Shown here: one piece after another, positions 23,134 to 35,625 of the stretch
Numbering within the stretch: the stretch's first letter is position 1
Layout of the letters: the number at the start of each line of letters is the position of its first letter
NCBI RefSeq assembly: GCF_004664715.2
Contig: NC_051071.1
Coordinates: 34,622,030-34,686,029 of the forward strand
Reading direction: 5' to 3'
DNA length: 64,000 nt
DNA from: Peromyscus leucopus
Taxonomy: Eukaryota > Chordata > Mammalia > Rodentia > Cricetidae
Notes under the pieces: generated by a model
Database searches by the model: none
Told to the model about the DNA's origin: nothing
The model's input: only the letters and a program-made list of their open reading frames with translations
Made by a program: the position numbers and the translations under genes

Positions 23134-23419
23134 AAAAAGAATGCTCTCTTCTTCTGTTTCCAATATCCATGAATCAGAAATATAAACTAATATTGCTGTA
23201 GGATGGAACTTTATGGGTTTGACTACCTTACTTCGGTGCACATTTCTTTCATCTTTAATCTTCCAGGTCTAGCTCATTTCCAAAGTGGTTTTGATTCCCC
23301 CCTTTCCATTCCCTCTTCTTCACAGAACTTGTTCCCCACACTTGTAATACAATTAGTTTTTCATCACATTCTAAATTGTATCCTTGGATCCTACAATTTT
23401 TATTTTTTGTTTTAAGATG
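23134..23419. other. Unassigned sequence
   Basis: Possibly the decayed 3' margin of the antisense L1 to the right. Nothing firm. Confidence 0.3.
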
Positions 23420-24129
23420 CACATATTAGTTTCCATGTCAAACCTTTACGGATCTTGATGTAAGTGTAACACATCCACCATCACAGTGTCTGCAAAAGAA
23501 TTCCTCTGTCCCCAAAGGCCCTGTGCTTCATACTTCAGCTCTTCTACCCTCCCATCTTTCATCCCCTTCCTGAAAACCCATGAGCTTTTAAGAAAACCGC
23601 CTGCTTTGCTCTTCTCTAAAATGTAATATATACTCTGACTGAAATAGCCTATGTTCTTTCCCCCATTGGCTTCCTTCATTTAATATACATTTAAAGCTCA
23701 TCCATGTCTTTTTATGACTTGAAAACTCATTTTCCAGCGCTGATGAATATTTGATTAAATGGTTATGTCAGCTTGTTTATTCATTCACCAACTGAAGACA
23801 TTTTAGTGCAGACTTTTGAGGGGAAAATGCCTTCAACTCACTGGAGTGATGTGAGCACATCGCTGGATTATACGGCAGGGCGTGGCAAGAGGCTTAAGTT
23901 GTGGAAACCTATCCAATTGTCTTTTAAAATGGTTGTACTTTGCAATTCCTGCTTTAAAACTCCTTGGAGGACGTAGGATGTGAAGCGTCGTCCACATACT
24001 TCTTTGCCACTTACGTGATTTCTTTGGTGAGGCTTCTGTTTAGGTCTTTGTCTCACTTCAAGTCCTTTAAAAAATTGTTGAGTTTTAACTTCTTTTGTCC
24101 ATTTTTTATTTTATATATTTTTTAGGTTT

Positions 24130-24260
24130 TTAACTAAAACTTTTTATTGGTGTATATTCACTGTACCTAGTGCTGAGTTCCATAAAGGCACTTTACTTCA
24201 ACTATAGCATGTTCTTCGATCATATCTGCCCCCCCAAACCCCCTCCTGCAAGTCCTTGAG
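24130..24260 (-). mobile_element. Rodent L1 3' end fragment, antisense
   Basis: 'actttttattggtgtatatt' to 'tgttcttcgatcatatctgc' is the antisense of a rodent L1 3' terminus. It lies inside the older antisense L1. Confidence 0.6.
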
Positions 24261-24845
24261 TGTCTAAAAAAGCATCACTGAAAGTGAGATCCACCAGATT
24301 TTCCTTTGTTATTTTCTTGTAGAAATTTCATTTCACATTTAAGTTTATTATCATTTTTTTTGCCAATTTGTATGGGACATACAAGATCTATACCTAGGAT
24401 TTAAAGAATATATGTGGGTGTCCAGCTTAACCAGCATGGTTTGAAGAAGAGTGCCCCACACCTTCTCCATGGAACTGTTGATGTCCTCCTGTCACTTGAC
24501 TGTATTTGTTAGGTCTGTCTCTAGGCTCAGGGACCTATTCATTCTGTCACCAGGGCAACAACTACTTAATAATTGTAGTTTTGTGTTAAAATGGATAAAT
24601 GTGAGTCCTCCCACTCTGTGCTTCTTGTGTTGGCTACATTAGATTCCTCCCTTTCTCTGTTAGCTTTAGAATTAACTTGTTAGTATTTATAAAGTTTTAT
24701 TGGAATTACTATGGATTAATAGATCAAGATGGGAAGAATGGACCTCTTAGTTTTGCCATTAGTCTTTTATCATTACATGTATGTAATTATTAGACATACA
24801 CATGAATACACCTAAGCATCTCATTTTTGATGATGTAACAAAAGG

Positions 24846-24850
<5 letters not shown>

Positions 24851-24898
<48 letters not shown>
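24851..24898. repeat. (TG)n microsatellite
   Basis: About 24 pure TG units inside the ancient L1. Confidence 0.97.
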
Positions 24899-24899
<1 letters not shown>

Positions 24900-24934
24900 T
24901 TTAAAGTATTAAATATCTGGTGGACATACAAAGA

Positions 24935-25150
24935 AATGGCTTTCCTTGTAACATTTTCATACACGTATCATTATATTTGTTCTTATTCATCTTCATCCTC
25001 CATTGCTCCCTGCATTTCTGTATCCCCTCTTGTTAGTCTCACTTCCCCAAACCATCCCCTCTTCTGCTCTCATGACATATACAGTTCACTTCTCCCACTT
25101 GCTGCTCCTATTTGCTTTAGGTATTGTTATATATTAACTCAAAATTATTT
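24935..25150 (-). mobile_element. Rodent L1 3' end fragment, antisense
   Basis: 'aacattttcatacacgtatc', 'ttatatttgttcttattcat' and the C-rich block with 'catcccctcttctgctctca' are typical of antisense rodent L1 3' ends. Confidence 0.6.
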
Positions 25151-25864
25151 CTGAAATTTATTTACTTTTATGTGTATGAGTATTTTGCCTCTGGGTTTTT
25201 TTTCTTTCAGTTCATTGGGGAAGTTTCACAAAGACTGACGGTGTCATTTGGATAGGCAGTTTCTCCTGTCCTTTTATAATATATGTACATTTTACTGTTT
25301 GTGGCTGTGAGGGTGGGGTGGCTGGGTTGTTCTAGTGCAATAGCAAAGACTTTCAACGGAATGTTGAACAGATATAGTAATTTAGAATACAGTCTTGCTT
25401 TATTCCTGATTTTAGGGGGTGGGGAAAATTTCTTACTATTTAATATAATGTAACCAGTCAAATTCTCAAGATGTTCTTGGTTGAACTCTTAGCTTCTGAG
25501 AGATATTTCTTTGATTATTAATTGTGTGTTGAATTTTATCAAGCGCTTTTTCTTTAAGAAAACCAGCTGACATGATCAGTTGAGCTTTCTTCTACACCTT
25601 GATATGGCTATGTTAGCTTGTGAAACTAGGTTTGCATGCCTAGAATGAATCCATTTGGTTTGTGGGGAATAACAGTTTTTATGCTGTTGGATTCTGTTTG
25701 GTAATGGTGTGCTGAGAATTTTTGATTTATGCTCAATATGGTCAGTGAGAAATATTAGTCTACAGGCTTTCTTTCTTGTAGTCTTACATGTAGTTTTAGT
25801 ATTACAGTATTAATAGTCTCATAAAACAAATAAAAATGCTCTTTTTGTTTTGATTTCTCTTTTA

Positions 25865-26195
25865 AATGTATTTTTCACACACTACACACACCCCATATTC
25901 ATCCTCCCTTTCTCCCAATTCTTCCTAGAGAAACTCACGCTGCATGCTCCCAACTTCATGTCTTCTTCCCTTTTGTTAATCACTGCTCACTAAGGCCCAC
26001 TATGCTTCCCGTATATGCACAGGTGCAGTGCCATCCATTGGAGTATGCACAACCCACCAGGGACTGTATCCCTTAATGAAACTGACTCTCTCTTTTCCAA
26101 CAGTCATGAATTTCCAGTACTTCCTCAGATAGGGGTTAGGCCTCATGAACCCTACCCCATCCATGCTTGAATTTGATTGGTCATTTCTATTTATT
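25865..26195 (-). mobile_element. Lx-like L1 3' UTR fragment, antisense
   Basis: 'ccccatattcatcctccctt', 'ggtgcagtgccatccattgg', 'ccaccagggactgta', 'aatgaaactgactctctc'. Same family as the longer insert at 55848. The host L1 resumes at ~26200 ('gacactgtgatgagttgata'). Confidence 0.65.
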
Positions 26196-26747
26196 TAAGA
26201 CACTGTGATGAGTTGATAATATCTTCTTCAAATATTAGATTGACTTACCAAGTAAAAACTTTTGGGCCATGTGTTTTTCATATGAAAGTTTATTATCAAT
26301 TTGGATAACACCTTCTTTGTGTATTTTTGATAATATTTTTCTTTAAAGGGTTTTTATCTAAGATGTCAGTTTTGTAGAAACAAAATTGTTCACAGACTTC
26401 CTTTATTATCCTTTAGATGCCCATGGGCTTCACAGTTACAACCTTTCATTTCTAATATTAGTAATATACTTTGCCTCTTTTTCTTATTTAGTTTCCTTCA
26501 TTGTCTTCTTCATCAATTTTATTAGAACATCTTGAAAACAACTTTTGGTCTTATAGACTTTATTGCTTCCTGATTAGAGTTTCACTGATTTGTGTTCTAA
26601 TATTTTGTTGTTTCTTTTCTGCCCTCTCTCCTAGGTTTAAATTATTCTGTCTTCTAATTTTTAAGATGAAGACTTTGGGATATATTTGAGATCTTTCTTC
26701 CTTCCTAACACATGTATTCAATGCTCTAAAAATCCCTCTCTAATAAT

Positions 26748-27310
26748 TGTATCATGAAATCTCAATGGTCTTACAATAAAGACCAGGAGCCAGATATTGG
26801 GGTAAGTGCTGAAAGATCAGAGAGACAAGGAACAAGCCACTAGTGAAATTTCTCACCACTGCCAAATCCTCAGGATGAATGGAAGGTGAGATCCTATCTC
26901 CATGAATTCTCAGACTGTAAGCCTCTGAGTCCTCAGCTGAAGAGGCTTCTTGTTTCTGTTTCCTCATGCCTTGTATGCCTTTCTCTGCCCAGCCATTTCA
27001 CTTCCTTCTTAGTGCTGGGATTAATGGCATGTGTACTTCCAAATACTGGTAGCAAAGGCATGAGATCTCAAGTGGTGGGATTAAAGGTGTGTACCACCAC
27101 TGCCTAGCTCTGTTTCTGTCCTAGACTGAATCAATCGCATGTAATCCAGGGTGGCTTTGAACTCGAAGAGATTCAGACAGATCTCTGCCTTCTGAGTGCT
27201 AGGATTAAAGGTGTATGCCACCACTGCCTGGCCTCTGTGTTTAATCCAGTGGCTGGCTCTGTCCTCTGATCCTCAGTCAAGCTTTATTTGATACACAATA
27301 TATCACCACA
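26748..27310 (-). mobile_element. Solo LTR, B1-containing group (copy E, 563 bp), antisense
   Basis: On the minus strand it begins TGTGGTGATATATTG and ends ATGATACA. Near-exact 6-bp duplication AATAAT / AATGAT at 26742-26747 and 27311-27316. The interior carries three CCTTTAATCC-like boxes and 'cgagttcaaagccaccctgg', resembling B1 parts in the LTR's own orientation. Near its start lies 'tcaaataaagcttgactgag', and near its end 'tctttattgtaagacc'. It is inserted in the antisense ancient L1, whose sequence continues on both sides. Confidence 0.85.
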
Positions 27311-28260
27311 AATGATGTTGTTGCAGTTGCTGCTAATGGACTTAGATATGATGTGTTGTTAATTTTATTCATTTGAAAATATTTTATTATGTCATTGTGA
27401 TTTATTGTTTCACCTTACATTCTTTTAGAAGCATCTTATTAAATTTCCAAATATTTTGAGAGAGTTTCCAACTATCCTTCTGTTATATGTTCTTAATTTA
27501 ATTTAATTTTGATCTGGGAATGTTCTTTATATGATTTATATATTTTTTTAATTTGGAGAATTTTTATATGATGATGAAACAGACATTTTTTAGCTTTAGG
27601 ATAAAGTATTCTTTCCATCAAAGCAGGCATTAGATCAAGCTGATTGATAGTGTTATTCAGTCTAACAGATTTCTTCCTGGCTTTGTGCCCATTGGTCCAT
27701 CAATTACTACGAGATGTTTTTAAAAAAATCTCTGCCAGAGTAGATATGTATATCTCTGTTTTCAATTCAATCCACTTTTGACACCTTGCTTTTAAGATTG
27801 TTGCAACTTAAAGGAGAACTGGTCCTCTTATTATTGTGCAGCATCTCTTTATGGCAGCTGGCTTTTCTGAGGTCAGTGGAGCAGCTCCAGCTTTCGTTGG
27901 CTTTGTGTTAGTATTGTAGGACTTTCCCCATCTCTTCTTTTGACCCAAGTCATTCTACTTAAAGTGGTTTTTTTGTGTGTGTGCTTTTTTCTGTGAGTGT
28001 GTGGTGTGTTTGTGTATGTGTACACAAAACATGTGATTGGATGTTGGGGTTTGTCTTTGGGTTAATATGTTTAGATACTTCATATTTAAGATGACTTATG
28101 TTATTAGTGGAAATTTAATAATCTATATTTGTGTATTAATTGTATTTGTTCTTTGTTTATTCTTCCATTTCTATTTCTTCATAGTTATTTGAAGAGTTTA
28201 GCATATTCTCATTTATTTCCTGCCTTAGAATACTTTGTGCTTCTTTTGGATGAGCTAAAT

Positions 28261-29129
28261 GAACCTTGAAATGTCACTGAACTGCTTCAGTTGTCATTGA
28301 AGTACCTGACAGTGGCCTTGCCAGCTCCATCCTCCTGAACCCAGTGATGTTGTTGTTTGTGTCACGTGTGCTTCTGCTGGATATCCTAATTGATTGTCCT
28401 TAGAACTACTTTACCAGATCTACATGCCGGCTCGACTAAGAGTAAGGAAAAGGAAAAATACATTTTCCTGATTATTTAATAAGTGATTGATTTAATGGTT
28501 TCTGACAAAACAAGACAAAAACCAAACCTTCCTTTCCCCCCATTGGACACACACTTTAAGTTATTGTGCCTCTTTTGTCTTCTAAAACTTTGTTTGTATT
28601 TATATTCCTGATATCTGAATATTAGATGCCTCAGTGCAAACTTCAAAATTAATCCTGCTTTGTGTTCCCTGGGCATTCAGAATCTGCAGTTGTTGTCTGC
28701 CAATAACTTCAGGAGCCTTTTGACCATAATTACATTATGGGTTTCTTTTTTTCCATTTGCTCTTTTCCTTCTGGCATTCCATCTTTCCATGATGTATCTT
28801 TTGAAAATTCTTCATAGCTCATCTTTGTTTATTTTGTCCACCTCCCCTACAAAAAATCCTCTTTGCATTTCTGCCTTGGAAACTTCTCTTGACCCATGTT
28901 CAAGCTCATTAATTTTCTTCTGAGGGACTTTCTGATTCAGTGTGAAATCCATCAAAGCATTCTTCATTTGTATTACAGTGCTTTAAATTTTGCAATTTTT
29001 AGAGTAATTCTCTCTAGAATTGCATTGGACATCTACTGTTATACATTACCTCCCTTTTCTACCATCATTCTTATAGTACCCACCACAGCTATTTGAAATA
29101 TGTAAAAGTCATTTATGAGAATTTTATTT
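28261..29129. other. Unresolved, possibly more ancient LINE
   Basis: 28670-29090 has the texture of antisense LINE sequence ('gagggactttctgattcagt', 'catcaaagcattcttcattt') and may be a HAL1- or L1-related 5' part, but I cannot align it with confidence. 28261-28670 shows nothing. Confidence 0.3.
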
Positions 29130-29235
29130 AGCCTATTCAGACTGTTGTAACAAAGTACTGGTGACTGGTTCGCTTAAAAATTATTTCTTATACTTCTGAT
29201 ATTTAGGTAGTGTAGAATCAAGGTACTCCTAACAA
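29130..29235 (-). mobile_element. MLT-type MaLR 3' end, antisense
   Basis: 'cctattcagactgttgtaac', 'aaagtactggtgactgg', 'aatcaaggtactcct' is the reverse complement of an MLT/MST LTR 3' end. Confidence 0.6.
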
Positions 29236-29254
29236 AGAATATTTCATTGACAAT

Positions 29255-29350
29255 TGGATTTTGGGCTTCTAACCTCAAGAATTGTGGAAACAAATGTTTT
29301 TTTTACTTACACCATAATGTCTATGGTATTCATCATTATAGTTGGGCTAG
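29255..29350 (+). mobile_element. MLT-type MaLR 3' end, sense
   Basis: 'ttgggcttctaacctcaaga', 'attgtggaaacaaatg' and 'ctatggtattcatcattata' form an MLT LTR 3' end in the opposite orientation to the fragment immediately on its left. Confidence 0.6.
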
Positions 29351-29373
29351 GTAAGATGCAGCTGAACCTAGAA

Positions 29374-29554
29374 CAGTGGTTCTCAACCTGTGGGTCGTGA
29401 CCCTTTGTGGTTTACATACCAGATATCCAGATATTTACATTATGATTTCTAACAGAAGCAAAATTACAGTTATGAAGCAGCAACAAAAATAATGTTATGG
29501 TTGGGGATCACCACAACAATGGGAACTATATTAAAGGGAGATTGAGAACCACTG
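29374..29554 (+). mobile_element. URR1-type hAT DNA transposon
   Basis: Non-autonomous hAT element with terminal inverted repeats: CAGTGGTTCTCAACCT on the left and ...ATTGAGAACCACTG on the right. The interior has 'gtgggtcgtgaccctttg', 'atttacattatgatttctaa', 'aaaattacagttatgaagca' and 'tggttggggatcacc', as in rodent URR1. Flanking octamers ACCTAGAA and CCTTAAAA match at 5 of 8 positions, as expected for an old 8-bp hAT duplication. No transposase. Confidence 0.9.
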
Positions 29555-29759
29555 CCTTAAAAGTACAATAAGGATCTTACTTTCAGTAACAAAGCCTGTC
29601 TGACCATTTCAGATTAAAAATAGCTCAAATCTGAAGAGGATCAACTCAACCTTCATGTCTTTTAAAATCTTTCTGGTCAATCTAGCTCAATGAGCTTTCT
29701 CATGTCAAAGCTTCTGTGGTGATATTATCAAAATAATAATGAGAAACATTTTAATAGAA

Positions 29760-29990
29760 AGCATATTGACTACTGACTGTGCTAGGAGCCATGTTACATC
29801 CTACTTTTTTGTTTAAGCTAATCCTTCCAACAGTGCTTCAAGCCTTGTGATTTCCATTATGTATTACTAAGCCTGTTTAACAGAGGGGAAACTAAGGCAT
29901 AAAGTGCTACCTATTCAAAGTGGCATTGTTTGGTAAGTGCCACATCACTTACCCACATCAGCCTCTGCTCTTGACCCATATGTCACTCTG
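29760..29990 (-). mobile_element. MIR SINE, antisense
   Basis: 'tactgactgtgctaggagcc', 'gtttaacagaggggaaacta', 'aggcataaagtgctacctat' reproduce the antisense MIR core (ccattttacagatgaggaaactgaggc). Confidence 0.65.
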
Positions 29991-30780
<790 letters not shown>

Positions 30781-30820
<40 letters not shown>

Positions 30821-30906
30821 AAAACAAAGCAAAAAAACCCCAAACCAACCAACCAACCAAACAAACAAACAAACAAACAAACAAACAAAAACAAAACAAA
30901 AACAAA
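30781..30906. repeat. (CA)n followed by (CCAA)n/(CAAA)n
   Basis: About 19 CA units, then CCAA units (~30842-30858), then CAAA units to ~30906. It directly abuts the duplicated target ACCAAC of the LTR on its right. Reverse-strand frames read Cys-Val and Phe/Leu/Val tracts from it. Confidence 0.95.
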
Positions 30907-30912
30907 ACCAAC

Positions 30913-31217
30913 TGTAGTGGGTAGCCATTCCAGCTTTAATCTAGAAGTTCCAACCCCCATTGAGGCTTCGGCAACTGTCACACTTACAAGGTGGGGCCAA
31001 GAGAGGACCCTGAAGACCCAAGATCCAGATTCGCCAGCTCTCTTGGTTCCTTGACCCGTGACACGGTAGGTAGAAGGAGCCGAGTTCTCCAGAGAACATT
31101 GCTGGGCTGCGCTACACCCTTCCCGGACCCTGTAAACTATCCCTTTACTTGTAAGTTACCCCACAAAATAAACCTCCCTTTTAACTATGTGGAGTGGCCT
31201 TAATAATTTCACCAATA
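30913..31217 (+). mobile_element. Solo LTR, 305-bp TG...TA family, copy 2, 6-bp TSD
   Basis: 305 bp starting TGTAGTGGGTAGCC and ending ACCAATA, with exact 6-bp duplication ACCAAC (30907-30912 and 31218-31223). It has 'agttctccagagaacattgc' and the polyadenylation region 'cacaaaataaacctccctt'. Inserted at the edge of a CAAA microsatellite. The outermost three bases differ from copy 1, but the ends are fixed by the duplication. Confidence 0.93.
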
Positions 31218-31223
31218 ACCAAC

Positions 31224-32140
31224 CAGACAAAAAACCCACAAAGATTTTATTCTCTTGCACCCATCCCTCTACCAGCCTGGATTCTCAAGGCCTGAGGGAG
31301 TTTTCATGGAACTTTGTTTACATAAAGAAACAGAAGCTAATTATTTGGGGAATAGATGGTGAAAAACTGAAAGATTTCTGTGCTCCGTAGAAGGGTATTG
31401 GATTCCCCAAGGCTCAGGATTTGAAGATCTAGCAGGATTTTTAATGAGGCAGGGGTCTGGCCCCATCTCTAGAGCTCTGGGTCATAACTAAACACAGCAT
31501 GGGCTGCTAATAAGGTGCCATGGTGTGAAAGAGTTGGAACAACATGCAAAGACTGGACATAGACTTTTCTAGCAGAGCATGGGAGAGTAGGTCCTGAGTA
31601 TCCAAACCACAGCAGTATGGACTGAAAACCAGATGCTCCATCCCCATTTTTTGGGGGCCATTCAAATTCCTTAGACATTTGTTGAACCCCTGAAAGGGAA
31701 AGGAAATGTAATGGGAGCTGTGACTGTAATTGATTTTCTTGTTTCCCTGGAGAGTGGAAACTTACATTAAGCAGATTAACTACAATTTAGAAAGAAGGAA
31801 GGAGTTGTATGTTGTGTCTCAGTGTGTGGAGCAAACTACATTGCTATAATAACTTAAATCGTTATAATTATTTCTTGGTAGTTTTTGGTAACTAGTTCCT
31901 TTTCGAATAACTGTAATTTGAAACTCTAAGAAACCCGGTGGAAACTGTCTGTGTTTGGTGTTGAGGAAGGGGCACTGTGCGGTGTCACACAGTGAAGAGC
32001 AAAGAGAAGGCAGACCTCCGGTTCTCCCCACTCTGCTTCTCCTCTGTCTGCCGCATAAACCTGGTGCTTCCAACTATATAGTGCCGTTATTTAATTTTAA
32101 TTTTTGCATAAAATAGATTTTTTTTTCTTTTAGAAACTGC
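31224..32140. other. Unassigned, probably unique sequence
   Basis: No gene or repeat recognised. Confidence 0.35.
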
Positions 32141-32506
32141 TATAGACTAAATTAGGTTCTGCAAAGTTCATATAGTAAAACCTTAAACTCTATGGTGACC
32201 ATGTTTGAGGACAGACGCTTTAAGCAGGTAAAAGAGGCTATTGAGATTGCAAGTGTGTGGTCCTGATTTAATATGGCTGTTGTTTTTAAAAGAGGAGGAG
32301 GAGACACTGGGGATGGATGTGCACCATCTGAGGCCATGTGAGGACAAGGTGAGAAGGTGTCCTATCTGCATGACAAGCAGTTTCATGAGAAACCAAACCT
32401 GTAGATATATGGTTAGCGGCTTCTAACCCCCAGAACAGTGAGAAATAATGTCCGTTTTATAAGCACCACTGTGATTTCTTGTTACTTGGCATACTAAAAG
32501 AAACAA
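32141..32506 (+). mobile_element. MLT1-type MaLR LTR
   Basis: Full-length old MaLR order: 'ctaaattaggttctgc', 'gtggtcctgatttaatatgg', 'catgtgaggacaaggtgaga', 'gcggcttctaacccccagaa', 'cagtgagaaataatgtccgt', 'ggcatactaaaagaaaca'. About 365 bp, strongly diverged, no internal sequence. Confidence 0.75.
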
Positions 32507-32571
32507 TCGCCTATACAACACTTTTAAAAATAAAAAGTTTGATTAATGAACAAAATTGTCTTTTTCAACAT

Positions 32572-33850
32572 ATTTTTTTTAAATTGATTCTTCAGGAATT
32601 TCACATCATGCACCATAATTCCATTCATTTCCCAGTCCATTCAAATCTGCCTTCCACCCTTGAAGTGCCCCATCCAAAAGAAAATTAAAAAAATAAAAAC
32701 ATTAATTCAAAACAAACCCAAACCACTTCACTCCACCACCTCTTCATTCATCTGGTGGCACTGGGAGCTGTGGTGTATCGCACAGTATACATTTTGTCCC
32801 AACAGCTTTGCTTGCAAATATTCATTGTAATGAGTTGTTCTGGTTCAAGCCGTCTGCCTTCTGGTACACCATCAATACTGGACCCTCACTGGAAGATATC
32901 CTGCTGTTGCTCCAATCATGGAGATCCTTTGGCTATGGTTCCACAGGAAGAGTCCCTTCAGGTATTCCAGCAGATCCTAGATGAGGTAGGTGTTAGAGTG
33001 GGCCAACTCAAAGCACTGGATGTGCGCCTGGGTGGTGCCTGAGTTGGTCAATCCAGGGCTGCACTGGGACCACACCCCCTCAGGTTAGGGGCAGAGCCAG
33101 CTCTCCTACTTCCATGCCATTGGGGTCAACTCTCACATATCCATGGTGAGGGGTGAGGCCAGCTCTCCCAGGGCCGGGGTCATCAGGGCCAGCTCTCCTG
33201 CTTCAGTGGCCAGCAAGTGGCAGGGCCAGATCTCCTAGGGCCAGCGAGGGGCGGAGCTGGCTCAGCATGGCCCTCTGATTTCAACATGTATGGCTCATAT
33301 GCCCCCCTGTGGTAACACAGGCCACAGACATCAGTACAGACCCCGGCTGTAGCAGGACTAGGGACCTAGACATGGTCCTCAGCAGCAGCCCAGGCTGGGA
33401 TGTTACCACAGTCCCAGGTGGCAGCCAGGCTACTCAGATTTGTATGGTCCCAGCAATAATGTGGCCTTCAGGCACCAATATGGCCCCAGGTGGTGGCCCA
33501 CACCCTGGGCATCTGCACAGCCTTCGATGGTAAGAGGAACCATGATCACCAACATAGACCCTGGCCCCAGACATGGCCCTCAGCAGCAGCCCAGGCCCGG
33601 TCAACACCATGGTTCTATGTGGCAACACAGCCCACACAGATCTGCATAGCCCCGGTGGAGGCATGACCATCGGATACCAACATGGCTTCAGGTGGCAGCC
33701 CAGACCCCAGGCATCTGTGTGGCCTTTGGTGGCAACCTGGGCCACAGGTATCAACACAGACCCTGGCTTCAGAAGGACTGTCGTGGCATTTGCTCTGCCC
33801 ATGACCTTGGGCTATATGGCCCAAAGGAGGCTGTGCTTCCTGCCATTGTA
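32572..33850 (-). mobile_element. Lx-type L1 3' UTR, antisense (~1.3 kb)
   Basis: Aligned by eye, it runs opposite to the Lx 3' UTR at 21930: 'ggagctgtggtgtatcgcac', 'cttgcaaatattcattgtaa', 'tctggttcaagccgtctgc', 'ctggaccctcactggaag' match the reverse complement there. The right part (33300-33790) holds two to three diverged modules with 'acagacatcagtacagaccc', 'gacatggtcctcagcagcag' and 'ggcagcccagaccccaggca'. Open frames of 122-143 codons on both strands come from this GC-rich repeated structure and are not genes. Confidence 0.75.
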
Positions 33851-34165
33851 CGTGACCTCTTATAAGGAGTTGAGAAGGGTCACATGCCCCATTCTCTCTG
33901 CTCCTGCCTGCGAAGTGGATTCGCTTCTGGTCAAATTAGAGGACGACTTCTGCTGTCCACTCAGACCTGTAATTGTGAGTGCATTTCCTCAATTTATATC
34001 TTAATAAATTCTGTTACTATTTTAATAGACTCATGTGGATTGATCATAATAGTAGGACCATGCAAAATCATCTTTATTCCCATCATATACTATAATTTCT
34101 TCCTTGTACCAGTCCTTATAGTACTTTGCATGAATGCATATTTTACATATACCCTTTACTTTTAA
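33851..34165. other. Unresolved sequence
   Basis: May be the upstream margin of the antisense L1. It contains 'atatcttaataaattctgtt', an AATAAA-bearing stretch of unknown origin. Confidence 0.25.
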
Positions 34166-34790
34166 AGCTCTTTATTTGTGCTAGACATCAACATTGCTAT
34201 AACCTGTTAGTTTCTGTTCCAGCTTCATTTTTCTGTTCAGTCTCATCTCTGAATCTTGGAGGTGGTGTCATTGTTATTCCTTGCCTGTTCTTTGCGGCAC
34301 AGGATAGCTGTTGAGAAACATTGTGTGGCTGTAGCCCCACATTCTTCCAAGGGCCACTACTGACAAGCCAGTACACCAATTTTCTCTGGCTCAGTTCTTC
34401 ATGGGCAAGCTCTCACCCAACCTCCATGGCAGACAGGACCGTTGTGCAAGGGTCAAAAAGTCACACTGGTCTCCATGGTAAACTTATATGGGTGTGCCTA
34501 GCCTTTCTGCCTATGGATCCCTGGATTTCCTACTTGTGTAGGTAACCTAGGCTTTCTGCATGTGGACCCCTGGATTTTCTTCGTTATGCTTTTTCAAGGA
34601 TGTATCTCTTACATCCCAAGGGCCAATTACAGATGATATGCAGTTTCTCATTTGGCTAAGTGAATAAACATTCCTCTTAGGGTTCAACTCTCCTGAGCCT
34701 CTATAAAACTGAGATGTGCCCTCAGCTCTTGGAGTTGTTCTGCTCAGGGAACTGAGGTGCAATACTTGCATTTTTGACTTGGTTATACAA
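34166..34790 (+). mobile_element. Possible unclassified LTR
   Basis: An internal imperfect duplication ('cctagcctttctgcctatgg' at 34498 and 'cctaggctttctgcatgtgg' at 34547), an 'agtgaataaacattc' stretch, and a TATA-like 'cctctataaaactgagatg' (~34697-34715) give it the look of a retroviral U3. Ends and family are not determined. Confidence 0.3.
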
Positions 34791-35424
34791 GCCTTCTGGA
34801 AGAGGGTAGTTGAATGTTTGAATGTGATGGGAAGGAAATTTCATTCAGGAGCAGAGGTTGGAAAGATCAAGCATGTCTTTGGAATAGAGAATAAATATAT
34901 ATGGCCCAAAACACAATGCATTTGTTCCATAAAAAACATTTTAGGGAACAGTCACATTGATGGATTTTTACATATTGATTAGTTATAAGTAAATAAATAT
35001 GCATGTTATTTTATATAATTATATTGTAAATTATACATAAAAGTGTCCATTAAATTCTTATGTAGTTTGGATTTTAATAAATTCAATTCTTTATATGATA
35101 TAAGGAATCTGCAGATATGACAGAAATTATCTAATTAGAAATACTGAAATGCTAATATTCACTATGTGTATAAACACCTTGGCTACATTTGCATATAGCC
35201 ATGGTTATGCAGAATGTCTTGCCTAGAGAGTAGAACAGTGATATCAAGATAGATCTTTATCAGTTTATTTAAGCTTTGAATAAATGCCTTTTGGGTTCTA
35301 TTTTGCAAATTATTTTACATGTATGTAGCACAGGTGTGATTTATTTACAAATTGAATGGACCAGAGAATTTCTGTACATTGTTTCTTTTATCAAATGCAC
35401 AGTCATATACACACTTACACCCCA
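34791..35424. other. Unassigned AT-rich sequence
   Basis: No feature seen. Confidence 0.35.
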
Positions 35425-35625
35425 GGCTTTCTCAACTATAGGTCAGACTCAGGGAGTAGGTTAGGCAGGACCCTCCATGATTCTGACCTGTAGTCCATCT
35501 GGGGACCATCCAGAAGATTCTGATTCAGTGATCTGGTGTGGAATCTAAGAAGTTGCCTATCTGAGCAGCTCCAGTGATACTTGCACTGCTGGTGGGAAGG
35601 CCATTGAGAGACCTGCTGGCTTATG
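35425..35625 (+). mobile_element. MER5A-type hAT DNA transposon
   Basis: 'aggctttctcaactataggt', 'agaagattctgattcagtga', 'ctggtgtggaatctaagaag' and 'ccagtgatacttgcactgct' follow MER5A in sense order. The terminal repeats are decayed. Confidence 0.75.

Larger units (their letters stand above)
23420..28260 (-). mobile_element. Ancient L1 (L1M-type), antisense, 3' UTR through ORF2, interrupted
   Basis: A long decayed L1 on the minus strand. From left to right it shows 3' UTR pieces ('catccatgtctttttatgac', 'atttctttggtgaggcttct'), then antisense ORF2 landmarks ('acaagatctatacctagga', 'ggattaatagatcaagatgg', 'ttgaattttatcaagcgctt', 'gtttcactgatttgtgttct', 'aaatttccaaatattttgag'). ORF2 normally encodes endonuclease and reverse transcriptase; here it is riddled with stops and indels and is dead. 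Insertions inside it: L1 fragments (24130-24260, 24935-25150, 25865-26195), a (GT)n tract and an LTR at 26748-27310. Confidence 0.75.

Noticed and set aside
23420..28260. Possible functional L1 reverse transcriptase
   Set aside because: No open frame longer than ~100 codons survives. The element is saturated with indels and insertions.
33434..34004. Overlapping 122- and 143-codon frames on opposite strands
   Set aside because: They come from the modular GC-rich antisense Lx 3' UTR. Both strands are open at once, which is a composition effect.
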